Origin: JBFMEX01 sp040752215 | GTDB lineage: Bacteria; Pseudomonadota; Alphaproteobacteria; Rhizobiales; Hyphomicrobiaceae | Reading direction: 5' to 3' | Length of the DNA stretch: 13,891 nucleotides | NCBI GenBank assembly: GCA_040752215.1 | Contig: JBFMEX010000047.1 | Coordinates: forward strand, 1 to 13,891 | In this document: positions 7,387-12,835 of the stretch, one piece after another | How the letters are laid out: the number at the start of each line of letters is the position of its first letter | Position numbering within the stretch: the first letter of the stretch is position 1 | Program-made: the position numbers and the translations under genes | The notes under the pieces: model-generated | What the model was told of the DNA's origin: nothing | Databases searched by the model: none | The model's input: only the letters and a program-made list of their open reading frames with translations

Positions 7387-8148
7387 GCAAACGACCGGAC
7401 GACGCGCCGGAGCGGGCCCTGCTCAAGGAGCTCGCTGCCGAGCGGCGGCGCTTCGGTTATCGGCGTCTGAGGGAGATGGCGCGCCGGCGCGGCGTCGTCA
7501 TGAACCTGAAGAAGGTCTATCGGCTGTACAAGGAGGAGCGTCTGGAGGTGCGCCGTCGCGGCGGCCGGAAGCGTGCGATCGGGACGCGGGCACCGCTGGA
7601 GAAGGCGGCTCGGCCGAACGCGATCTGGGTGCTCGACTTCGTGTCGGACACGCTGGAGACGGGCCGGCGCTTCCGCGTCTTCAACGTCGAGGACCAGTTC
7701 ACGCGGCGGGGCCTCGGCGTCGAGATCGACACGTCGCTGCCGGGCCGCCGCATCGTGCGCGTGCTCGATCGGCTAGTGGCAATCTGGGGCGTGCCGGCGA
7801 TGATCGTCTCGGGCAACGGCACGGAGCTGACCTGCAACGCCATGCTGCGCTGGGCAGCTGAGAACGCGGTTCGATGGCACTACATCGCGCCGGGCAAGCC
7901 GATGCAGAACGGGTACATGGAGAGCTTCAACGGCAAGCTGCGCGACGAGTGCCTGAACGAGTACGTGTTCGGCTCGCTCGCAGAGGCCCGGCGCGTGATC
8001 GAGGCCTGGCGCGTCGATTACAACGAGGTGCGTCCGCACTCGAGCCTCGGCTACCAGACGCCGGAGGAGTTCGCGCACACGTGGGCTGCGAAAGCAGAAG
8101 TGGAGGACGGCATGGCGGTCGCCTCACCCTGCCATCGTGCTCGGGGCC

Positions 8149-8194
8149 GTCAAGGACAAGCCTGCGGCGGCGCTGAAGAAGCGCCGTCCTTGAC
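8149..8194 (+). repeat. Two-part inverted repeat in the IS tail
   Basis: GTCAAGGAC (8149-8157) pairs perfectly with GTCCTTGAC (8186-8194). Inside it GGCGC (8169-8173) pairs with GCGCC (8181-8185) around a TGAAGAA loop. On the 3' side the two stems are contiguous; on the 5' side an 11-base bulge separates them. It lies past the conserved OrfB core. Confidence 0.6.
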
Positions 8195-8195
8195 C

Positions 8196-8257
8196 GCCCC
8201 TGCGCGCGACGGCGTGAGCGTCGTGCGGCCGGGACGGAAGAATGGCTCCGCAGGGGC
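8196..8257 (+). repeat. Second inverted repeat in the IS tail
   Basis: GCCCCTGCG (8196-8204) and CGCAGGGGC (8249-8257) are exact 9-bp inverted repeats that begin two bases after the previous structure ends. Together the two stems fill about 110 bases between the OrfB core and the right terminal repeat. Confidence 0.55.
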
Positions 8258-8305
8258 CGAACAAAAAAATGGACTTGAAGAAGAGAACGAGAACCGATTC
8301 AACTT

Positions 8306-8590
8306 ATGACTGGAGGGAAGACAGGGAGCAGGTCAAAAGCAGATCGCTACGATCTACTGGCTAAATTGCTGGTTGTTGTGCATTTGTTTCCTGTGGCGAC
8401 CTTGCTGCGCTGGGAAAAATCACAGGAGCAAGGCTTGAAGGAGGCTGTGCAACTACGGGAGTTTCTTTCATTGAAAACAGACTCGCTCCGTAAGGTCGAC
8501 GCGGTCCGACTTGAGCGTGATCTTCAGGAGGTGCGTTGCGCTCACTTCGGAGCCCATGAATGGGAACGGTCGCAGCCGATCGCGGCCTGA
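8306..8590 (+). CDS. Unrecognised short frame, partly inside the IS end
   Basis: A 94-residue frame whose only ATG is in the terminal repeat of the insertion sequence; the part outside the IS starts at 8336. I do not recognise the product. It has one weakly hydrophobic stretch (LLAKLLVVVHLFPVATLL, about residues 17-34) and then a charged, probably helical part with a Glu/Lys/Leu pattern. A 60-base hand count gives about 45% G+C, well below the neighbouring core genes. It could be the 3' end of a foreign gene whose start was lost when the IS arrived, or chance. It ends six bases before the SOS box of comM. Confidence 0.25.
   Translation: MTGGKTGSRSKADRYDLLAKLLVVVHLFPVATLLRWEKSQEQGLKEAVQLREFLSLKTDSLRKVDAVRLERDLQEVRCAHFGAHEWERSQPIAA
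8310..8335 (+). repeat. Right terminal inverted repeat of the IS3-family element
   Basis: The stretch ends in GGGAGCAGGTCA; read inward from outside it starts TGACCTGCTCCCTGTC, close to IS407-group terminal repeats. It begins right after the OrfB stop codon at 8307-8309. No left partner is present in the window. Confidence 0.65.
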
Positions 8591-8595
8591 GAAAT

Positions 8596-8610
8596 GTTCC
8601 ACAAATGTTC
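8596..8610 (+). promoter_or_regulatory. LexA/SOS box of the alphaproteobacterial type
   Basis: The sequence GTTC-CACAAAT-GTTC matches exactly the direct-repeat SOS box GTTC-N7-GTTC known from alphaproteobacteria. It lies 82 bases before the conserved comM start and immediately before a candidate promoter. comM is, as I recall, among the genes predicted as LexA-controlled in several alphaproteobacteria, which supports the call. Confidence 0.7.
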
Positions 8611-8639
8611 TTGCCCTATGCTCCGTGTCCGGTTAAGCT
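8611..8639 (+). promoter_or_regulatory. Candidate comM promoter
   Basis: TTGCCC (8611-8616), a 17-base spacer and TAAGCT (8634-8639) form a moderate sigma-70-like pair directly downstream of the SOS box. LexA bound at the box would touch the -35 hexamer. Confidence 0.4.
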
Positions 8640-8691
8640 CCTGGTAGAGTGAATGGCGGGACGGGCCCTTCGGCGGGCCGCGGGGGTGGGC

Positions 8692-10221
8692 ATGTACAGT
8701 CAGATCTCCACGTTGGCGTTCATCGGCGTCGAGGCACGGCCGATCGAGGTGCAGGTGCGCATCACGCCCGGCGCGGCGGCGTTCTCCATCGTCGGGCTGC
8801 CCGACAAGGCGGTGGCCGAAAGCCGCGAGCGGGTCCGCAATGCGCTGCACGCGGTCGGGCTCGGGCTGCCGTTCAAGCATCTGACCGTCAATCTCGCGCC
8901 CGCCGACCTGCCGAAGGAAGGCAGCCATTTCGATCTCGCGATCGTGCTCGGGCTGATGGTGGCGATGGGCGCCATCGCACCGGATGCGCTCGCCGGCTAT
9001 GCGGCGATCGGCGAATTGGCGCTCGACGGGTCGATCCGCGCCGTGCCGGGCGCGCTGCCGGCGGCGATCGGCGCCAATGCGATGGGCAAGGGCCTCATCT
9101 GTCCGGCGGCCTGCGGCTCCGAGGCCGCGTGGGCGGGCGAGGAAATGGACATCCTCGCCGCGCCACATCTCTTGTCGCTGGTCAATCACTTCAAGGGCCT
9201 GCAGACGCTCGCCCGGCCGAAGCCCAACATCGAGCGCGACACCGGTCCGCGCCCCGACCTCAGGGACATCAAGGGCCAGGAGACGGCCAAGCGCGTGCTC
9301 GAGGTGGCGGCAGCCGGCGGCCACAATCTCTTGATGATCGGCCCGCCCGGCTCCGGCAAGTCGATGCTCGCCGCGCGCCTGCCCTCGATTCTGCCGCCGC
9401 TGTCGCCGGAGGAGATGCTCGAGGTGTCGATGGTGCATTCGCTGGCCGGCGAGCTGATGGGCGGCAAGCTTGCGATCGAGCGTCCGTTCCGCGCGCCGCA
9501 TCATTCGGCCAGCATGGCCGCCCTCGTCGGTGGCGGCTCGCGCCCGCGCCCCGGAGAGGTCAGCCTGGCGCACCTGGGCGTGCTGTTCCTCGACGAGCTG
9601 CCTGAGTTCACACCGCAAGTCCTCGACAGCCTGCGTCAGCCGCTCGAGACGGGCGAGACCGTGATCGCGCGCGCCAATCACCGCATCGCCTACCCCTCGC
9701 GCATCCAGCTGGTCGCGGCGATGAACCCGTGCCGCTGCGGCGGCGGGCGTCCGGGCGAGTCATGCAAGCGGGGGCCGCGCTGCGCGGCCGAGTATCAATC
9801 GCGCATCTCGGGCCCCCTGCTCGACCGCATCGACCTGCAGATCGAGGTGCCTGCGGTCTCGGCGGCCGATCTCGTTCTGCCCGCCCCGGCCGAGGGAAGC
9901 ACCGAGGTGAAAGCGCGGGTGACGGCCGCGCGCGAGCGCCAGCGCGAGCGGCTCGCGGCGCTGGGTGCCAAGGGCGTGCGCACCAACGCCGAGTGCTCGG
10001 GGCAGTTGCTCGAGAGCATCGCGATGCCGGATGCCGAAGGCGTCGCGCTTCTGCGCCACGCCGCCGATGCGCTCGGCCTCACCGCGCGCGGCTTCCATCG
10101 CACGCTCAAGGTCGCGCGCACACTCGCCGACCTCGACGGCACCGAGACGGTCGGCCGCCTGCACGTCGCCGAAGCCTTGTCCTACCGCGGCGAGACCATG
10201 CGCCAGCGGCAGGCGGCGTGA
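8692..10221 (+). CDS. comM: YifB/ComM-family Mg-chelatase-like AAA+ helicase
   Basis: ComM is a hexameric AAA+ helicase that drives branch migration during integration of single-stranded DNA in natural transformation; the gene also occurs widely in bacteria not known to be competent. An N-terminal Lon-like/ChlI domain (about residues 1-160) has the family sequence VGLPDKAVAESRERVRNAL and LAPADLPKEGSHFDL. Then come Walker A GPPGSGKS (about 217-224), Walker B VLFLDELPEF (about 297-306), MNPCRCGG with its cysteine cluster, and SRISGPLLDRIDLQIEVP. A C-terminal Mg-chelatase domain ends near SYRGETMRQRQ. The start at 8692 (MYSQISTLAF) gives 509 residues and fits the family N-terminus. An in-frame ATG at 8653 would add 13 residues of Arg/Ala-rich sequence and cannot be excluded. 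It is a single gene, convergent with folD, and probably damage-inducible through the upstream SOS box. Confidence 0.95.
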   Translation: MYSQISTLAFIGVEARPIEVQVRITPGAAAFSIVGLPDKAVAESRERVRNALHAVGLGLPFKHLTVNLAPADLPKEGSHFDLAIVLGLMVAMGAIAPDALAGYAAIGELALDGSIRAVPGALPAAIGANAMGKGLICPAACGSEAAWAGEEMDILAAPHLLSLVNHFKGLQTLARPKPNIERDTGPRPDLRDIKGQETAKRVLEVAAAGGHNLLMIGPPGSGKSMLAARLPSILPPLSPEEMLEVSMVHSLAGELMGGKLAIERPFRAPHHSASMAALVGGGSRPRPGEVSLAHLGVLFLDELPEFTPQVLDSLRQPLETGETVIARANHRIAYPSRIQLVAAMNPCRCGGGRPGESCKRGPRCAAEYQSRISGPLLDRIDLQIEVPAVSAADLVLPAPAEGSTEVKARVTAARERQRERLAALGAKGVRTNAECSGQLLESIAMPDAEGVALLRHAADALGLTARGFHRTLKVARTLADLDGTETVGRLHVAEALSYRGETMRQRQAA

Positions 10222-10225
10222 AGGG

Positions 10226-10263
10226 GGCAGTAGGGCAGTAGGCGGTAGGGCAGTGAGGCAGTA
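10226..10263. repeat. Short tandem array of a GGCAGTA unit between comM and folD
   Basis: Five copies of GGCAGTA or a one-base variant start at 10226, 10234, 10241, 10249 and 10257, a period of 7 to 8 bases. The last copy also forms AGGCAG (10256-10261), which can pair with CTGCCT at 10280-10285. That stem overlaps the folD stop and might act as a weak terminator for the two converging genes. There is no T-run, so this role is uncertain. Confidence 0.5.
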
Positions 10264-10283
10264 GCGTGGTAGGAAGCCGCTGC

Positions 10284-11156
10284 CTAAATTCCCTTTTGCA
10301 TCCGCGCTGCCAGTACGGTGTTCTGCAGCAGGCAGGCGATGGTCATCGGACCGACGCCGCCCGGCACCGGCGTGATCGCGCCGGCGACCTTCGCCGCCTC
10401 GGCAAAGGCGACGTCGCCGACGAGCCTGCCCTTGCCGTCGGGTCCGGTGATGCGGTTGATGCCGACATCGATGATGACGGCGCCCGGTTTCACCCAGTCG
10501 CCCTTGACGAACTCCGGGACTCCGACCGCGGCGATGACGAGATCGGCGCCCCTCACCACACCCGGCAGGTCGCGGGTCTTGGAATGCGCCACCGTCACCG
10601 TGCAGTTCTCGCGCAGCAGCAGCGCGGCGACCGGCTTGCCGACGATGTTGGAGCGGCCGATGACGACGGCATTGACGCCGGCGAGCTCGGGCAGCGCCTT
10701 CTTGGCCAGGATCACCGAGCCGGTCGGCGTGCACGCCACCAGCGCCCGCTCGCCGATCCACAGCCGGCCGACGTTGACGGGGTGGAATCCGTCCACGTCC
10801 TTGTCGGGATCGATCGAGTTCAGCACCTTGGTCGAGTTGATGTGCTTGGGTAGCGGCAGCTGCACCAGGATGCCGTTGACGGCGGGGTCCTTGTTCAGTC
10901 TGTCGACGAGCGCCAGCAGATCGGCCTCGGTGGTCTCCGCCGGGAGCTTGTGCTCCCAGGAATTCATGCCGACCTCGACCGTCTGTTGCGCCTTGTTCTT
11001 GACGTAGACCTTGCTCGCCGGGTCCTCGCCGACCAGCACCACCGCGAGCCCGGGCTTCAGGCCGTGCTTGGCGACGAGGTCGGTGACGTCGGCCGCGACG
11101 CGGGCGCGGACCTCGGCGGCGACGGCCTTGCCGTCGATGATGTTGGCCTTGGGCAT
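10284..11156 (-). CDS. folD: Bifunctional methylenetetrahydrofolate dehydrogenase / methenyltetrahydrofolate cyclohydrolase
   Basis: FolD interconverts 5,10-methylene-THF, 5,10-methenyl-THF and 10-formyl-THF, coupling NADP+ reduction to supply of formyl groups for purines and initiator tRNA. The 290 residues match the family. SKVYVKNKAQ holds the catalytic Tyr51 and Lys55. GILVQLPLP and the DPDKDVDGFHPVNVG segment form the folate site. VIGRSNIVGKP is the nucleotide-binding loop, and TPVPGGVGPMT closes the active site. The start is well supported by AGGAGG nine bases before the ATG. It is read in the same direction as yggT and yggU, with 61 bases between the yggU stop and its ATG, so it is probably their operon partner. 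Confidence 0.97.
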   Translation of the reverse strand: MPKANIIDGKAVAAEVRARVAADVTDLVAKHGLKPGLAVVLVGEDPASKVYVKNKAQQTVEVGMNSWEHKLPAETTEADLLALVDRLNKDPAVNGILVQLPLPKHINSTKVLNSIDPDKDVDGFHPVNVGRLWIGERALVACTPTGSVILAKKALPELAGVNAVVIGRSNIVGKPVAALLLRENCTVTVAHSKTRDLPGVVRGADLVIAAVGVPEFVKGDWVKPGAVIIDVGINRITGPDGKGRLVGDVAFAEAAKVAGAITPVPGGVGPMTIACLLQNTVLAARMQKGI

Positions 11157-11217
11157 CGTGGGCGTCCTCCTGATCGATTGCGTTTCTTGTCTCGTGCTCG
11201 GCCGGCTTGCAGGCAGC

Positions 11218-11547
11218 TCAGCCCTGCTCCGCCAGTCGTCTCTGCAATCGCTCCATCAGCATGCCCGGCTCGCCCGCCACAACGAGCGATTTGACGCGCG
11301 ATTTCGCTCCCTTCTCGAGCTGCACGTCGCGGCGCGCCACGCCGAGCCAATCGGCGACCAGCCGCTCCAGCGCGGCGTTGGCGGCGCCGTCCTCCGGCAC
11401 CGCCCGCACGCGCGCCTTCAGTGCCGGCCCTTCGGCGGTCGCCTCCAGCCCCTCGACCGCGTCGCGCGACGACTTCGGCGTCAGGCGCACGCGCACGACG
11501 AGCCGCCCGCCGGCGATCCGCCAGGGAGGCTCGTCGCCACCGGTCAT
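11218..11547 (-). CDS. yggU: DUF167 (YggU) family protein
   Basis: A 109-residue small protein of the conserved DUF167 family, whose function is unknown. The family core is visible: LVVRVRLTPKSSRDAVEG, then LKARVRAVPEDGAANAAL, and a C-terminal VQLEKGAKSRVKSLVV. Its ATG (11545-11547) overlaps the yggT stop in an ATGA arrangement, so the two are translationally coupled. The yggT-yggU pair is widespread; I know of no established joint role. Confidence in the family is high. Confidence 0.9.
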   Translation of the reverse strand: MTGGDEPPWRIAGGRLVVRVRLTPKSSRDAVEGLEATAEGPALKARVRAVPEDGAANAALERLVADWLGVARRDVQLEKGAKSRVKSLVVAGEPGMLMERLQRRLAEQG

Positions 11548-11831
11548 AGCGCCTTGGCGATGTTGGGAATGACGACGGTCTGGACGAAGAACAGGGCGAG
11601 CAGCAGCACGACCGGCGAAATGTCGACCGCGCCGAGGTTCGGCATCATGCGGCGGATCGGGCGCAGCAACGGCTCGGTGACGGCGTTGAGCGCGTAGTAG
11701 ATGCTGCGCACCATGTCGTTGTGCGGATTGACGATGCCGAAGCCCATCAGCCAGCTCAGGATCACGGCGGCGATCACGACGTAGGTGTAGAGCGTGATGA
11801 GATAGCTGATGAATCCGAGCAGCTCGTACAT
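11544..11831 (-). CDS. yggT: YggT family inner membrane protein
   Basis: A 95-residue membrane protein with two hydrophobic helices (about residues 7-31 and 71-92). Between them is the family motif TEPLLRPIRRMMP (52-64), preceded by the conserved ALNAV segment. YggT/YlmG-type proteins are linked to cell division, chromosome or membrane organisation in some bacteria and chloroplasts; the exact activity is not settled. I chose the ATG at 11831 (MYELLGFIS), which fits family N-termini and has AGAGGG just upstream; an in-frame start at 11879 would add 16 Pro/Glu-rich residues. It is the first gene of the yggT-yggU-folD group. Confidence 0.9.
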   Translation of the reverse strand: MYELLGFISYLITLYTYVVIAAVILSWLMGFGIVNPHNDMVRSIYYALNAVTEPLLRPIRRMMPNLGAVDISPVVLLLALFFVQTVVIPNIAKAL

Positions 11832-12590
11832 GTCCCTCTCGCCTGCCTCCGGTTCTGCTGGCGGCCCGGCGGGAGGCATGCGCTCCGGGCGTCATGGCTG
11901 GCTTCCTCGCCCCGCGGGGACCTCGCCGGTGCTCGGCGCCGGGGCGGCATCGAATATGGAACGCCGGCATGATCGGCGCCGCCTCGGGCCCCTCCCGATG
12001 ACGGATGCCGTCGAGGTGTCATGCCCACGAGCGAAAATTTCGACCTGCGCCGTCGCAGGCCGCGGCTGGCTCTCGGAACGAAAGTCGCCGCGCGCAACGC
12101 ATTAGAATACTGGGACTCTGGTCGGCGTTGGCTACAGGTTGAAACATTCGCGCGCCGGTATAGCCGTGCCGGCGCGGCCCGGCAAGGCCGAGCCGGGATG
12201 GGTGACGGCAGCAGGCCTCGGCCGTGGTAGCCGCATCGCATCTGCAGCGCTCCGGGGCTCTGCCCTGTGCCCCGCCAAAGTCGCCGGCCGTTGGTGGCCC
12301 GGGAATCTGGTTCCAGGGACAGGTTCCGGGCGGGGCGAGCGAGCGGCGACACCCCCTCGAAGTCGTCATCCCCGACAAGCCCTCCCCGCAGCGCAGCTGC
12401 GGCGTGGCGATGGCGGGGCGTTGACCCCGGCCGCTGCACCGACGGCAGTCGCGGGCCTGTTCACGTGTGTGTGGCCCCTCGCATCTGCGCACGCCGCGAA
12501 CGACCAAAGCCTCGCCTCTGGCGTCGCCTCGCGCCTCGCCCGCCGCCGGTCCCATGTTCCGTCTCATATCTCGCGAACGCGGACAGTTCC
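11832..12590. other. Long G+C-rich region with no recognisable gene
   Basis: About 760 bases between yggT and the tRNA promoter. Several open frames of 65-220 codons cross it on both strands, but all have the Arg/Ala/Pro/Gly-rich look of random G+C-rich frames, with no motif and no convincing start. Short palindromes occur, such as CCCCGCGGGG near 11910 and CTGGTTCCAG near 12308. It must hold the promoter of yggT near its left end, but I could not identify good hexamers. Confidence 0.4.
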
Positions 12591-12620
12591 TTGACAAGCC
12601 TCTGCAGCGCCCCCTAAATG
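12591..12620 (+). promoter_or_regulatory. Promoter of tRNA-Ala
   Basis: A perfect -35 TTGACA (12591-12596) is followed after 18 bases by TAAATG (12615-12620) as a fair -10 box. Transcription would start a few bases before the mature 5' end of the tRNA at 12636. Confidence 0.6.
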
Positions 12621-12635
12621 CCGCGCACCCGGACC

Positions 12636-12711
12636 GGGGCCGTAGCTCAGATGGGAGAGCGCTGCAATCGCACTGCAGAGGTCAGGGGTTCGATTCCCCT
12701 CGGCTCCACCA
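12636..12711 (+). tRNA. tRNA-Ala (anticodon CGC)
   Basis: A full 76-base cloverleaf. The acceptor arms GGGGCCG and CGGCTCC include the G3-U70 pair that marks alanine tRNAs. The D stem GCTC/GAGC is followed by anticodon stem CTGCA/TGCAG around loop ATCGCAC, giving anticodon CGC, which reads GCG. The T arm is AGGGG-TTCGATT-CCCCT. The terminal CCA is encoded. GCG is a favoured codon in such G+C-rich genomes, so this tRNA would be well used. Its 3' half is a typical target for phage or island integration. Confidence 0.95.
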
Positions 12712-12757
12712 ATAAAATCAATAAGTTAGGCTAATCCTCCAAAATCGCGATCCCCCT

Positions 12758-12779
12758 GGGCACACACCGGGCACACACC
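12758..12779. repeat. Tandem 11-bp direct repeat near the tRNA
   Basis: GGGCACACACC occurs twice back to back between the tRNA-Ala and the end of the tail fibre gene. Together with the lower G+C of the surrounding 120 bases it may belong to an attachment-site region or to a recombinase binding site, but no integrase is in the window. Confidence 0.4.
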
Positions 12780-12835
12780 AAACTGGTGATGCGTTGTGAC
12801 CCCGGGTAACGGGACGTTGCGCATTGCTGGGTTCG

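Larger units (their letters stand above)
7326..8309 (+). pseudogene. IS3-family transposase OrfB, truncated and catalytically defective
   Basis: The integrase-type (rve) transposase of an IS3 element. LLKELAAERRRFGYRRL and the NLKKVYRLYKEERLEVRRRGGRK stretch are typical of IS407-like OrfB. The DDE core has its first Asp in WVLDFVSD (Asp104 from the GTG at 7326) and the Glu in YMESFNGKLRDECLNE (Glu199). The second Asp, normally in SDNGTE, is Gly163 in VSGNGTE (codon GGC at 7812-7814, one transition from GAC). Nearby EDQFTRR is also off the usual DDFTRE. The N-terminal part of OrfB is missing; the first residues come from the junction. After VRPHSSLGYQTPEEF the frame runs about 75 codons longer than I expect and passes through strong inverted repeats, so the last part is probably read-through of non-coding IS sequence. 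It should not transpose. Confidence 0.85.
7342..8335 (+). mobile_element. 5'-truncated IS3-family (IS407-like) element
   Basis: The remnant spans from where OrfB similarity begins to a right terminal repeat that ends at 8335. The right end reads GGGAGCAGGTCA, that is TGACCTGCTCCC from outside, close to the TGACCTGC ends I know for the IS407 group. No matching left end and no OrfA (the helix-turn-helix protein made by frameshifting with OrfB) is found upstream. The element therefore lost several hundred bases on its left side, together with the 3' end of the Uma2 gene. The left junction is placed only to within about 20 bases. Confidence 0.75.

Noticed and set aside
8249..8275. Intrinsic terminator from the GC stem and the following A-run
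   Set aside because: On the plus strand the stem is followed by A residues rather than T; read on the minus strand the T-run would precede the stem, so the order is wrong for either direction.
8542..9681. 379-codon minus-strand frame opposite comM
   Set aside because: Antisense shadow of comM with the typical His/Arg/Asp-rich composition.
10226..10263. CRISPR-like repeats
   Set aside because: The units are only 7-8 bases long with no spacers; this is a simple tandem repeat.
12019..12597. 192-codon minus-strand frame in the region before the tRNA
   Set aside because: No ribosome binding site, no motif and random-looking composition; it overlaps other equally long frames on both strands.
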